This document shows, piece after piece, positions 31,534 to 41,354 of a DNA stretch of 64,000 bases. Each line of letters begins with the position of its first letter. Within the stretch, counting starts at the first letter, position 1. Position numbers and translations under genes: made by a program. This stretch comes from Firmicutes bacterium UBA1739 (GTDB lineage Bacteria > Bacillota > Clostridia > Peptostreptococcales > Anaerovoracaceae). The stretch covers positions 1-64,000 of the forward strand of contig DCHZ01000032.1 in assembly GCA_002315385.1 (NCBI GenBank), read 5' to 3'. The notes beneath the pieces were generated by a model. The model ran no database searches. It was given only the letters and a program-made list of their open reading frames with translations, and was not told the DNA's origin.

Positions 31534-33009
31534 CTAAAAATCCAGGCTGTCAACTGTTTTCAAAAGATTATTGATTTTGCTGATGTAATAATCGCGGAGT
31601 TCGGTCTGTTCCGGTGTCAGGCTTCTTCCCTGTTTATATACACGTCTTATCAGTCTCGTATATGCCAGCAATGCGGCTTTGTCCGTAACTTCTTTAATCC
31701 TTTCGGAATCCTCGGTTTTAAGATACGCCTTCATGAATTCATTAAAGAATTCCACCTGTTTTTCATATGAAAATCCCATGAACAATTCCGAAAACGCAGG
31801 ATTCAGTTCTCCGAATGCTATGTAGAACATATACACCCCACTGAGCTCGATAACAGGATGACAAATTGAAACTCTGTCCATGTCAATAAGCAGCGGCTCA
31901 TCATCGTACAGCATTACATTTCCCGTATGGAAATCGCCGTGAATCAGGGTTTTGACCTCAGGCAGATCAGATATCATATCTGTTATTCTGCCGGCCAGCT
32001 CGTTATCACAATAACCGAGACCTTCGTTAACCCATCCATAAACCTCCTTCATATAATCAGAGAGACCTTCCGGCGGTATTTCAGTGGAATGAATCAGGAG
32101 AGCCAGCTCCGCCATCATATTGGCAAAGAATTTTATCCTGCCGGTATCCAGTGAAATTAGCTCCGATAGGGATTTTGATTCAATAAGCTCAAACATAGAA
32201 CCGTATTTATTGCCTACCTTGACAATACCAAAAGAAATAGCCGTAGGTATTCCGGCCACGAAAGCCTTCCTTGCTATCATATTTTCTCTCTCGATTTCCC
32301 TGTATGTGTTTTTCTCGTTGTAAACCTTAATAATAACCTCATCGTTGTAACGATATACAACACTTTTGGCTCCTTTGCCGATAACAACACAGTCTTCAAC
32401 AGAATACTCTCGATACTTTTTATACTTGGTTTTTTCCTTTTCAAAGGTTCCGGGCCATATGAAATTGATATGTTTAATAAATTCTTTGTACGCACCGGTT
32501 CGGTTTAAATCCATTTCGAGAAGCTCGGCCACGGTTTTATAATACCACAGCTGTTTAAGGGGGTCTTTCTGATTAAATGTATTCCAGCAGTTTTCTCCTT
32601 TTTCACTGTATAATGCGGCCATTGAACGAATATTGGAAAGCTTGTCCGCCAGCCATAGAATCTTAACACCGATATCAGTTGAGTTTTTAAGTATTAACAG
32701 ACTTTCTTCTTTTCTCTGAATCCAGGTTTCCGAAGAATCCTTATCGGGGAATTTGTTTTCAGTTTCGGAAGCCACAAGGTCAGCGACTCTGTCTCCGAAA
32801 CGGGAGCGGATTTCTTTCAGAGAACCGTCTGTGTCCTCAACGATATCATGGAGAACACCGGCAGTTACTGTCTCCGGGTCCATTGTGATAGTGGAAATAA
32901 TCTGGGCAACTTCCAGCGGATGAAGAATATACGGTGTTTTGCCGTCTTTTCTCGTATCGCCGGTATGCATTACAGTAGAATATATTATTGCTTCTTCAAG
33001 TATATTCAT
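31534..33009 (-). CDS. Fusion of a (p)ppGpp-hydrolase-like HD domain with an aminoglycoside/choline-kinase-like domain
   Basis: Residues 1-180 are an HD domain of the RelA/SpoT small-alarmone-hydrolase type: His30 in TPYILHPLEVA, the HD pair His54-Asp55 in VLHDIVEDT, and Asp122 in KILWLADKLSN. Residues about 200-491 form a kinase-like phosphotransferase with a glycine-rich loop (VIGKGAKSVVY), Lys228, the catalytic loop HGDFHTGN (Asp359, Asn364) and the metal site LIDMDR (Asp376). No RelA synthetase domain is present. The fusion suggests that one protein both hydrolyses an alarmone-like nucleotide and phosphorylates a small molecule; this is inference. It starts 20 bases after gpsA, on the same strand. 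Confidence 0.85.
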   Translation of the reverse strand: MNILEEAIIYSTVMHTGDTRKDGKTPYILHPLEVAQIISTITMDPETVTAGVLHDIVEDTDGSLKEIRSRFGDRVADLVASETENKFPDKDSSETWIQRKEESLLILKNSTDIGVKILWLADKLSNIRSMAALYSEKGENCWNTFNQKDPLKQLWYYKTVAELLEMDLNRTGAYKEFIKHINFIWPGTFEKEKTKYKKYREYSVEDCVVIGKGAKSVVYRYNDEVIIKVYNEKNTYREIERENMIARKAFVAGIPTAISFGIVKVGNKYGSMFELIESKSLSELISLDTGRIKFFANMMAELALLIHSTEIPPEGLSDYMKEVYGWVNEGLGYCDNELAGRITDMISDLPEVKTLIHGDFHTGNVMLYDDEPLLIDMDRVSICHPVIELSGVYMFYIAFGELNPAFSELFMGFSYEKQVEFFNEFMKAYLKTEDSERIKEVTDKAALLAYTRLIRRVYKQGRSLTPEQTELRDYYISKINNLLKTVDSLDF

Positions 33010-33029
33010 GAAAGCACCTCATAAAAACT

Positions 33030-34028
33030 CTATTTGTTTTCTTCTTTTCTTTCTCTGTTCATAAGTATGTTAACAGATTCACGCGGATCGCAGCCTTCAT
33101 TAATAATTCTATAGATCGTGTTAACAATAGGCATTTCGACACCGTTTTTCTCTGCCAGCTCGTTAGCGGCATTGCAGGTAAATACACCCTCAACTACCAT
33201 ACCGACATTTTTAATTGCCTGCTGAGGAGGAACTCCTTCTCCTATCATTATGCCGCATCTTCTGTTTCTGCTGTGCATACTTGTGCAGGTTACAATAAGA
33301 TCGCCTATTCCGCTTAGACCGGCAAAGGTTGTTTCTTTAGCTCCGAGAGCGAGTCCCAGTCGCTTGATTTCCGCAAGACCTCTTGTCATCATCGCAGCCT
33401 TGGCGTTATCTCCGTATCCGAGACCGTCGGATATTCCGGCTCCGAGTGCAATAATATTCTTCAGAGCTGCTCCGAGTTCTACTCCAACTACATCACTGTT
33501 AGTATAAACTCTTAACGAATTGCTCATAAATACATCCTGAATGTATTTTGCCGATTCTTCATCATATGATGCCGAAACCAGTGTTGTCGGCATTCCTTTG
33601 CATACTTCTTCAGCATGTGAAGGACCCGAAATCACAACATATTTATTGTTCGGGAAAATTTCTCCGGCAATCTGTGATAATCTTAACAGACTGCCCTGCT
33701 CTATTCCTTTGGCAACATTGACAATAGTAACCTTTTCGGAAATCATGGGTTTTGCGGCTTCGGCAGCGCCTCTGAAAAACTGTGCGGGTACAGCGAATAC
33801 GACAATTTCACTGCCGTTTATAGCGTCTTCTTCTTTCTCTTTCACTGTAAGAGTTTCGGGAAATACAGTGCCGGGTAGATATTTTCTGTTTTCACGGGTT
33901 TCCTTCATAGAATCAAGATGAGCTTTGTCGATATCCCAAAGCTTAACATTATGACCTTTACCCGCAAGGCTGATTGCCACTGCCGTTCCCCAGCTTCCAC
34001 CGCCGAGAACTGTAATATTTTTATTCAT
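33030..34028 (-). CDS. gpsA: NAD(P)-dependent glycerol-3-phosphate dehydrogenase
   Basis: The enzyme reduces dihydroxyacetone phosphate to sn-glycerol 3-phosphate, the backbone for phospholipids. The 332 residues have the Rossmann motif VLGGGSWGTAVA, the VNVAKGIEQ and ISGPSHAEEV blocks and the helical C-terminal domain with ELGAALKNIIALGAGISDGLGYGDNAKAA broken across residues 187-216. It follows plsY, the acyltransferase that uses its product, after a 168-base gap that contains its own promoter (34152-34180). Confidence 0.95.
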   Translation of the reverse strand: MNKNITVLGGGSWGTAVAISLAGKGHNVKLWDIDKAHLDSMKETRENRKYLPGTVFPETLTVKEKEEDAINGSEIVVFAVPAQFFRGAAEAAKPMISEKVTIVNVAKGIEQGSLLRLSQIAGEIFPNNKYVVISGPSHAEEVCKGMPTTLVSASYDEESAKYIQDVFMSNSLRVYTNSDVVGVELGAALKNIIALGAGISDGLGYGDNAKAAMMTRGLAEIKRLGLALGAKETTFAGLSGIGDLIVTCTSMHSRNRRCGIMIGEGVPPQQAIKNVGMVVEGVFTCNAANELAEKNGVEMPIVNTIYRIINEGCDPRESVNILMNRERKEENK

Positions 34029-34151
34029 TACATCACCTCATTTAAATTAAAATATTCTGTTGCTGTTCACTGTCATCAAGAATCATATTATCGAAGCTTA
34101 AATAGACCGTATTTTGATCCGTCTGGCTGTGAAAAATAACATTTATTAAAA

Positions 34152-34180
34152 AATATAATATACGTTCTGATATGTATCAA
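34152..34180 (-). promoter_or_regulatory. Promoter of gpsA
   Basis: TTGATA (34180-34175) and TATATT (34157-34152) are separated by 17 bases, about 120 bases before gpsA. It is the only break in the otherwise tight plsX-to-plsY block. Confidence 0.55.
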
Positions 34181-34196
34181 CTTCGTTTTCAATGCA

Positions 34197-34793
34197 TTAT
34201 TTTTTTAATGAAAACTTAGGCTCGTTCCCGGATAGGATTCTCTTTATGTTTTCTCTGTGTTTTATCCATATTATCAGAGTAATGACCGCAGCCCAGATTA
34301 ATACGAAGTAATCATAACCGAAGGCCGCCACGAGAGCGGTGAATATCAGTGATCCCAGCAGAGAGCCCAGTGAGATTCTTCTGGAAATAGCTATAATTAC
34401 AACTGCACAGGCAAGTGCGATAAGTCCGGCTTTGGGCGCTGCAACCAGACACAAACCCATTGTTGTGGCAACACCCTTTCCACCGCGGAATCCGTAATAT
34501 AATGGGTAAATGTGTCCCAATACCGCCACAAGGCCGCATAATAGTGCCATGTGGTAAGATGAGAAAACCAGCAGTCCGGCAAAATAGCAGATTATTCCTT
34601 TACATGCATCCATAAGAAGAGTTGCGGCCGCTGTTCTTTTGCCGAAATTTCTAAGCACATTAGTAGTGCCGGCATTGCCGCTGCCCAGGGTTCTGATATC
34701 GACCGAGTATTTAGCCTTACACAATATGATTGCCGGGGACAGGCTTCCTATAAGATAGCACAATATCAGAAATAGAATTTTTATCAGTATCAT
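34197..34793 (-). CDS. plsY: Glycerol-3-phosphate acyltransferase PlsY
   Basis: This membrane enzyme moves the acyl group from acyl phosphate to glycerol 3-phosphate, the step after PlsX. The 198 residues have five to six helices and the three PlsY motifs: GSLSPAIILCK, the GSGNAGTTNVLRNFGK glycine-rich loop and FRGGKGVATTMGL. The donor enzyme PlsX lies further upstream in the same block and GpsA downstream, so the phospholipid entry route is encoded together. It starts 11 bases after der. Confidence 0.95.
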   Translation of the reverse strand: MILIKILFLILCYLIGSLSPAIILCKAKYSVDIRTLGSGNAGTTNVLRNFGKRTAAATLLMDACKGIICYFAGLLVFSSYHMALLCGLVAVLGHIYPLYYGFRGGKGVATTMGLCLVAAPKAGLIALACAVVIIAISRRISLGSLLGSLIFTALVAAFGYDYFVLIWAAVITLIIWIKHRENIKRILSGNEPKFSLKK

Positions 34794-34804
34794 TTGTCAT
34801 CACC

Positions 34805-36139
34805 TTAATCCATAGAATTTCCGTCTTCACCTTTTGCTCTGTAAACAAATTTAATTGAAGTGCCCTCAAATCCAAAGCCTTCTCTGATTTTGTTTTCCAG
34901 ATAACGGGCATATGAAAAATGCATAAGCTCCCTGTCATTGATTTTAAAGGAGAACAAAGGCGGTTTTACACCAACCTGGGTTGCATAATAAATCTTAAGC
35001 TTTTTACCTTTATCCGAAGGCGGCTGGTTCATAAGAATAGCATCTGAAATCAGAGTATTCAGCACACCTGTCGGAACTCTCTTTCCGCATTGAAGCTCGA
35101 CATCCATTACCAGGTCCATAATTTTATTCACTCTTTGACCCGTAAGTACGGAAATAAAGAGTACAGGTGCATAGCTGAGGTATACAAGCTCCTGTCTCAG
35201 GTTTTTTGTATACTCCTTCATTGTGTTGGTTTCTTTTTCAACAAGATCCCATTTATTGACAATAATTATTACACCCTTTCCCGCTTCATGGGCAAGACCT
35301 GCGATTTTCTTATCCTGTTCTGTCACACCTTCCTGAGCGTCAATCATCAGTATGCATACATCCGAACGTTCGATTGCCGCTACAGCTCTGATTACACTGT
35401 ATTTTTCAATGTTTTCGTTTATCTTGCTTTTTCGTCTGATGCCTGCTGTATCAATAAGGGTGAATTTTCGTCCGCCGTATTCAAAAGGAGAATCTATGGA
35501 GTCTCTGGTAGTGCCGGCAATATTGCTGACAATTACCCTTTCTTCTCCCAGAAGTTTATTTACCAGCGAAGATTTTCCGACATTGGGTTTTCCGATTACG
35601 GCTACACTGATTGTATCTTCATCTTCATCTTCATAATCCTGCTCACGGATTCCTTCGATAATTTCGTCCAGTACGTCACCCAGTCCCAGCATATTTGCCG
35701 AAGAAACCGGATAAGGAACTCCGAGTCCGAGTTCATAAAAATCGTAGAAATTATCATCGGGTCTGCCGGTATCTATTTTATTTACCACCAGCACAACTTT
35801 TTTACCGGTTCGATAAAGCATGGTTGCCACTTCTCTGTCAGCGGAGGTGAGTCCGTCTTTTCCGTCCACCATAAACAGAATGACATTTGACATTTCCATG
35901 GCTATCTGAGCCTGTTCTCTCATCTGAGAAAGGATAACATCAGCGGTTGAGGGTTCTATACCTCCGGTATCGATAAGAGCAAAGCTTACTCCGTTCCATT
36001 CGGCTTCCGCATAAATTCTGTCCCTGGTCACTCCGGGTGTGTCTTCTACAATAGAAACTCTTCTCCCGACGATACGATTAAAAAAAGTTGATTTTCCTAC
36101 ATTCGGTCTTCCTACGACCGCTACTATCGGTTTGCTCAC
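34805..36139 (-). CDS. der: Ribosome-associated GTPase Der (EngA)
   Basis: Der is a tandem GTPase needed for 50S ribosome assembly. The 444 residues contain two G domains with GRPNVGKST (10-18) and GKPNVGKSS (about 180), each with DTGG/DTAG and NKxD motifs (VNKIDTG, VNKWDLV), and the C-terminal KH-like domain. The start is GTG and overlaps the ftsY stop codon by four bases (GTGA), so the two are translationally coupled. Confidence 0.96.
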   Translation of the reverse strand: MSKPIVAVVGRPNVGKSTFFNRIVGRRVSIVEDTPGVTRDRIYAEAEWNGVSFALIDTGGIEPSTADVILSQMREQAQIAMEMSNVILFMVDGKDGLTSADREVATMLYRTGKKVVLVVNKIDTGRPDDNFYDFYELGLGVPYPVSSANMLGLGDVLDEIIEGIREQDYEDEDEDTISVAVIGKPNVGKSSLVNKLLGEERVIVSNIAGTTRDSIDSPFEYGGRKFTLIDTAGIRRKSKINENIEKYSVIRAVAAIERSDVCILMIDAQEGVTEQDKKIAGLAHEAGKGVIIIVNKWDLVEKETNTMKEYTKNLRQELVYLSYAPVLFISVLTGQRVNKIMDLVMDVELQCGKRVPTGVLNTLISDAILMNQPPSDKGKKLKIYYATQVGVKPPLFSFKINDRELMHFSYARYLENKIREGFGFEGTSIKFVYRAKGEDGNSMD

Positions 36140-37062
36140 CAGTTTTCCCTCCCATCAAACAATGCTTCGGCAAATGCCTGTGGGTCGAAGGGCTGCAGAT
36201 CGTCTACACCTTCACCTACTCCGATATATTTCACGGGTATATCAAATTCATCGGCAATAGAGATAACAATGCCGCCTTTTGCGGTACCGTCAAGCTTAGT
36301 GAGAATGATTCCCGTTATATCTGCGATCTCCCTGAATTCTCTGACCTGAGATTTGGCATTCTGTCCGGTTGCTCCGTCAATAACAAGCAGAGTTTCTTTG
36401 GATGCTTCAGGGAATTCTCTGTCTATTATTTTATTCATTTTGTTAAGCTCTGTCATCAGATTTTTCTTGTTATGAAGTCTTCCGGCGGTATCACAGATTA
36501 TTACATCAGTTCCTCTGGCTTTGGCAGACTGTATACCGTCAAAAATTACCGCCGCCGGATCCGAACCCTCCTGATGTCTGATTACATTTACGCCTATTCT
36601 TTCTCCCCATACCTGAAGCTGTTCCGCTGCGGCAGCCCTGAAAGTATCCCCGGCAATCATCTGAACGGATTTACCTTCGTTTTTCAGCCCGTTGGCAATT
36701 TTGGCAATAGAAGTTGTTTTACCCACTCCGTTGACGCCGATAACCATAACCACCAGTGGATAGTTTTCCGAAAGATTGTGAGCATTCTCGCCCTTATTCA
36801 GTATTTCCGCGGTAATTTTCTTAACTTCTCGCTTTACCGCTTCAACATCTTCAATTTTTTCCTTTTTTACGGTTTCCTTTAATCTGTCACTGATTTTCAT
36901 AGCTGCGTCCATTCCTACATCTGACATGATAAGAATGTCCTCCAGCTCTTCGAGAAACTGATCGTCGACCTTGGTATAGGTTTTAAATGCTTCTTCAAAA
37001 GCGGTAACCATATTTTCTTTGGTCTTTTTTAAGCCTTCGCTTAGTTTTCTGAAAAAAGACAT
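36136..37062 (-). CDS. ftsY: Signal recognition particle receptor FtsY
   Basis: FtsY is the membrane receptor for SRP and directs membrane proteins to the translocon. The 308 residues have the N domain and the SRP GTPase G domain with [35 protein letters not shown] and [10 protein letters not shown]. The acidic A domain is nearly absent, as in many Firmicutes. The start at 37062 has GGAGGAG upstream; an ATG at 37077 lies in that ribosome binding site and is less likely. It follows smc after 22 bases. Confidence 0.95.
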   Translation of the reverse strand: MSFFRKLSEGLKKTKENMVTAFEEAFKTYTKVDDQFLEELEDILIMSDVGMDAAMKISDRLKETVKKEKIEDVEAVKREVKKITAEILNKGENAHNLSENYPLVVMVIGVNGVGKTTSIAKIANGLKNEGKSVQMIAGDTFRAAAAEQLQVWGERIGVNVIRHQEGSDPAAVIFDGIQSAKARGTDVIICDTAGRLHNKKNLMTELNKMNKIIDREFPEASKETLLVIDGATGQNAKSQVREFREIADITGIILTKLDGTAKGGIVISIADEFDIPVKYIGVGEGVDDLQPFDPQAFAEALFDGRENW

Positions 37063-37084
37063 TATCCTCTCCTCCATTATTCTA

Positions 37085-40000
37085 TCAATTATTAATTCTT
37101 AGTGATACTACCCGAGATACACCCTTTTCAGGCATGGTAATACCATACATTGCATCTGATTTTTCCATTGTAACTTTCTGATGTGTCACCACAATAAACT
37201 GAACCCCTTCGAAGGACCTGATGTAATCTACAAATCTGTCAATATTAATATCATCTAATGCCGCCTCAACTTCATCCAGAATTACAAAAGGTGTAGGGTT
37301 AACCTTCAGAATAGCGCAAAGCAGTGCAATTGCCGTAAGAGATTTTTCTCCTCCTGACAGCAGATTTATATTCTGAAGTTTTTTTCCGGGAGGCTGGGCA
37401 ATTATTTCGACGTTTGCCTCAAGAATGTTATCCTTGTTGTCAAGAACAAGATTGGCTGTTCCGCCTCCAAAAAGATTTCTGAAAGCCTTTTTAAACTCGG
37501 ATGAAATGTCTTCGAAGCTTGCCATAAATCTGGCATTGATGCGTCTGTCCATATCTTTTATTATTTCCGTCAGAGAATCAATGGCAGCCATAATATCGGT
37601 TCTCTGTTCCTTCATGAATTCATATCTTTCGGAAACAGATTTATACTCTTCTATTGATGAAATATTAACCGGTTCAAGCTCGCGTATGCGGAGTTTTATT
37701 TCTCTGGATTCTTTCTGAGCCGGAAATACCGCAATATCTTTATCCGTCATCGATTTAGCTTCAATATATGACACCTCAAAGCTGTCCCATATTCTGTTAA
37801 TAATACTGCTAAGCTGTGTATCACTTTTTGTTATCTGAATTTCTATGTCATGTTTTTTTGACAATGCGGAATCTCTTTTTTCGGTAAGGCCGGAAACAGC
37901 ATCTGAAATTTCTTCAAGAGAAGCAGATACTTTTTCACGAATTGATTTGTTTTCATTAATGCCGGCGTTAATCTTCAATAACGATTCTTCCGCATTTTTG
38001 AGTTTACCCTTTAGAGCCTCTGTATTATTGGAAATTTCTTCCTTTGCAGCCTTCAGACTGAGTATTTTTTCCTTTCGAAGCAGGCTTTCTTTTTCCGCTT
38101 TTTCCGATTCCACCGATGTATTTATAATTCTCTCATCAATGAAACCGAGTTCACTGCTTAATGAGGATAATCGGATTCTTATTTCCGCCAGTTCTTCGTT
38201 GAGAGCATCTGCCTCACTCCTGGCGATATCGTAAAGTCTGACCTCTTCATCGACAGAGTCTTCGTGCTTTTCAATTTCATTCAGATTTAAAGTTATTCGT
38301 TTGTTTACTTCGGATATCATTTCATTCGTTTCATTAATATCCTGATGGATTTCAGCCAGCTCGTTATTCAGTTTTTTTTCGGAATCTTTAAATCCGGAGA
38401 TACGCTCATTTAGTGAAACAAACTCAGTGTTTTCACGGATAATTGTTCTTTCCACATTATTAAGTACGGCTTTCTCTCTGTCAAGTGAAGTCCTCAGTTC
38501 ATCGGCAAGAGCTGTGGAATCGCTAAGCTTCCCTTTAATTACGCTAATATCATCAGACAGTATATCCACCGCGTCAGACAGAGCTCTGATTTCGTTTTTT
38601 CTTTCGAAAACATTTGGCGCACCGTTTTTTACTCTTCCGCCTGTAATCGCTCCGCCGGAATTAACATCTTCGCCGTCTAGAGTTACAAATCTCAGCCCGC
38701 TGCGGTACTTTTTCGACATCCGCACTGCACTGTCGAGATTATCGGCAATCACTGTTCTTCCCATAAGGTATTCAATTATTTTACTGTATTTTCTGTCAAA
38801 ACTGACTGTTTCATATGCGAATCCCATGAATCCGGCTTCTTTTCGGATACTGTCGGAATAGGATTCCAAAGATGCGTTTCTGCCGCCCCGGATACTGTTA
38901 ACCGGAAGGAAGGTAGCCCGCCCCGCTTTTTCTCTTTTCAACAGATTTACCGCATCTGATGCGGAAGAATCGTTTTCACATACAATATTCTGCATTCCCC
39001 CGCCGAGAGCAGTCTGAACTGCAGTTTCATATCCTTTCGGAACATCAATCAGTTCGGAAACAACACCGTGGATACCGCTGAGTCTGCTCCTGTTTGCCAT
39101 AATGTACTTTATCGCATATCCGAATCCTTCATAGGAATTTTCGAATCCGATAAGCAGATCTCTTTTCGTGAGTGCATTATGAAGACTTTTTTCCTTTTCG
39201 CGTTTTTGGCTTTCAAGATTTTCGATTATCTGCCCTGCTTCCTTCAGGTCAGAATACAGTTCGTTTGTTGTATTTATTATTTGATTTTTTATTTCCTTAT
39301 TATTATCGATCTCTGATGTGAGTTCATCGAGCTTTGCTGAAATCTTCGCAGCACTTGCTTTGTTTTCCGCGAGCTCTCCGGCAATTGAATTTTTTCTTGA
39401 ATGAAGTCCTTCCAGAAGAGACTGCAAACCTGAAATCTCAGTTTTACCAATATTAATCCCGTTATGCAGCTCAAAAACATCACTCTTTTTTTCTTCAATC
39501 TCAGACAATTTTTGAGTATATTTTTCTTTTGCCAGAGCATATTCACATTCTTTGAGAGACAGAGAAGAATCGGTGCTTTTTATGGCTTCTGTCAGTTCTT
39601 CTTTCTTCTTTTTAAGCTCGGAAATTTCGTTACGGGATTTTTCGAAATACTCTTCTTTTTTAGCAAGCTCTTTTTCATTATCGCTGATTTCCTTATCTGT
39701 AAAAACCAGTCTTTCTTCATTAATTCTAAGATTGTTTTCCGCCTCAAAAACTGTATTGCGGAATTTTTCGGATTCTTCACGAAGTATTTCCAGTGCTTTG
39801 TCCGCCTCACTGCCGCGGATTTTTAATGCTTCCGCTTCTGCGGTACAGGTACTTAATTCATTCCCGATACTTTTAATCTGCCCGTCTTCAATCTGAAGCT
39901 CGTTTTTCAAATCATCTATTCTTTTTTCTGTGGATTCCGCCTGTCGGACGGCAAGGTTGATTTCCAGTGTTTTATATCTTGAACTCAGCTTCAGATATTC

Positions 40001-40639
40001 GGATGCTTTTATGCTGTCTTCTCTGAGTCCGTCAATTCTGCCTTCTATTTCATTTAGAATGTCATTAACCCTGGTTAGATTGCCGGAGGAATTTGACAGC
40101 TTTCTCTCGGCTTCGACTTTTCTGTTTCTGTATTTTGAGATTCCGGCCGCAGCTTCGAACAGTTCCCGCCTCCCGTCAGCTTTGTTATTAACTATTTCGG
40201 AAATTCTACCCTGTCCTATCATGGAATATCCGTCAACACCCATTCCGGTATCGATAATAAGCTCCTTAATATCTTTTAATCTGCATGTATGGCCGTTAAT
40301 CTGATATTCACTTTCTCCCGAGCGATACATTTTGCGGGTTATGGCAACTTCATTGTATTCTATCGGCAGAATATTCTCTTTATTATCAATGACAAGTGTT
40401 ACTTCCGCAATGCCACGAGCCTTACGGTTCTCTGTCCCTGCGAAAATAACCTCCTCCATTTTACCGCCTCTTAAATTTTTGGGGCTCTGCTCTCCCAAAA
40501 CCCATTTAATAGCATCCGCTACATTGCTTTTACCGCTTCCGTTCGGACCTACAATGCAAGTAATACCGTCCGTAAAATCTATAGAAACCGGTTCAGCAAA
40601 GGATTTAAATCCGTGCAGCTCTAGTCTTTTAAAGTACAA
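37085..40639 (-). CDS. smc: Chromosome segregation protein SMC
   Basis: A 1184-residue SMC ATPase that loads onto DNA near origins and organises the chromosome with ScpA and ScpB. It has the Walker A motif GPNGSGKSN at 31-39, two long coiled coils (about 165-500 and 670-1010), a central hinge (about 515-650), the ABC signature LLSGGEKSL and Walker B FVILDEVEAALDD near the C-terminus. The start is TTG at 40639, matching the conserved N-terminus YFKRLELHGFKSF. It lies five bases after rnc. Confidence 0.97.
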   Translation of the reverse strand: MYFKRLELHGFKSFAEPVSIDFTDGITCIVGPNGSGKSNVADAIKWVLGEQSPKNLRGGKMEEVIFAGTENRKARGIAEVTLVIDNKENILPIEYNEVAITRKMYRSGESEYQINGHTCRLKDIKELIIDTGMGVDGYSMIGQGRISEIVNNKADGRRELFEAAAGISKYRNRKVEAERKLSNSSGNLTRVNDILNEIEGRIDGLREDSIKASEYLKLSSRYKTLEINLAVRQAESTEKRIDDLKNELQIEDGQIKSIGNELSTCTAEAEALKIRGSEADKALEILREESEKFRNTVFEAENNLRINEERLVFTDKEISDNEKELAKKEEYFEKSRNEISELKKKKEELTEAIKSTDSSLSLKECEYALAKEKYTQKLSEIEEKKSDVFELHNGINIGKTEISGLQSLLEGLHSRKNSIAGELAENKASAAKISAKLDELTSEIDNNKEIKNQIINTTNELYSDLKEAGQIIENLESQKREKEKSLHNALTKRDLLIGFENSYEGFGYAIKYIMANRSRLSGIHGVVSELIDVPKGYETAVQTALGGGMQNIVCENDSSASDAVNLLKREKAGRATFLPVNSIRGGRNASLESYSDSIRKEAGFMGFAYETVSFDRKYSKIIEYLMGRTVIADNLDSAVRMSKKYRSGLRFVTLDGEDVNSGGAITGGRVKNGAPNVFERKNEIRALSDAVDILSDDISVIKGKLSDSTALADELRTSLDREKAVLNNVERTIIRENTEFVSLNERISGFKDSEKKLNNELAEIHQDINETNEMISEVNKRITLNLNEIEKHEDSVDEEVRLYDIARSEADALNEELAEIRIRLSSLSSELGFIDERIINTSVESEKAEKESLLRKEKILSLKAAKEEISNNTEALKGKLKNAEESLLKINAGINENKSIREKVSASLEEISDAVSGLTEKRDSALSKKHDIEIQITKSDTQLSSIINRIWDSFEVSYIEAKSMTDKDIAVFPAQKESREIKLRIRELEPVNISSIEEYKSVSERYEFMKEQRTDIMAAIDSLTEIIKDMDRRINARFMASFEDISSEFKKAFRNLFGGGTANLVLDNKDNILEANVEIIAQPPGKKLQNINLLSGGEKSLTAIALLCAILKVNPTPFVILDEVEAALDDINIDRFVDYIRSFEGVQFIVVTHQKVTMEKSDAMYGITMPEKGVSRVVSLRINN

Positions 40640-40644
40640 TTCTA

Positions 40645-41340
40645 TTATTCTCCACTCTCTAATACTATTTGCGCAGCCTTCTGCTCTGCTTCTTTTTTAT
40701 TCTTTCCTATTCCACGGCTTAAAACCTCGCCGTTTATTATCAAATCGATATAAAATGTTTTGTTGTGATCCGGCCCTTCCTCTTTTGCAACTACATAGTT
40801 TATTTCCGCCGCACCCATTGCCTGGTATTTCTCCTGAATAAGAGATTTATAATCCCGACTCAGTCGTCCCAGAGAAGCCTTATGGATTATTTCTCCCAGA
40901 ATATGCATAGAAGTTTTTTTAGAAGCTTCCCAGCCTCCGTCAATGAAAACCGCCCCGATGATTGCCTCTACGGCATCGGCTATCATTGAAGCCCGATTGC
41001 GTCCTCCGTTATGTTCTTCGCCCTTTCCAAGAACAAGACACTCTCCGAGATTCAGTTTTCCTCCGCACATGGCAAGCGAAGGTTCGCATACAATTGCAGC
41101 CCTTACCTTTGTAAGAGTTCCTTCCTCCACATCTGTATACTTGTTATAAAGATATTCGCTGATAACCGCATCCAGAATGGCATCACCCAGATACTCAAGA
41201 CGTTCGTTATTGTCTGAGTATCTGAGTCTGTTTTCATTAACATAAGAGCTGTGGGTTAATGCAGTTTTAAGTAAATTCACATTTTTAAATGAGTAATTAA
41301 GCTTTTCGCATAATTCCCTGATTTTCACGTCACTTATCAT
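40645..41340 (-). CDS. rnc: Ribonuclease III
   Basis: The enzyme cuts double-stranded RNA in rRNA processing and regulation. The catalytic domain shows THSSYVNE, NNERLEYLGDAILD (acidic cluster) and VEAIIGAVFIDGG, followed by a C-terminal double-stranded RNA-binding domain. The frame opens at 41358, overlapping plsX, but AAAGGCG lies six bases before the ATG at 41340. That start gives 231 residues beginning MISDVKIRELCEKLNYSF, the usual RNase III N-terminus. Confidence 0.95.
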   Translation of the reverse strand: MISDVKIRELCEKLNYSFKNVNLLKTALTHSSYVNENRLRYSDNNERLEYLGDAILDAVISEYLYNKYTDVEEGTLTKVRAAIVCEPSLAMCGGKLNLGECLVLGKGEEHNGGRNRASMIADAVEAIIGAVFIDGGWEASKKTSMHILGEIIHKASLGRLSRDYKSLIQEKYQAMGAAEINYVVAKEEGPDHNKTFYIDLIINGEVLSRGIGKNKKEAEQKAAQIVLESGE

Positions 41341-41354
41341 TTTTCGCCTTTCAA

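Noticed and set aside
34029..34170. Minus-strand stop-free frame between plsY and gpsA that reads like protein (TVYLSFDNMILDD)
   Set aside because: No start codon or ribosome binding site; it lies in the gpsA leader after a good promoter and is short enough to be chance.
35090..35890. Plus-strand 266-codon frame opposite der
   Set aside because: Shadow of a conserved GTPase gene; no ribosome binding site.
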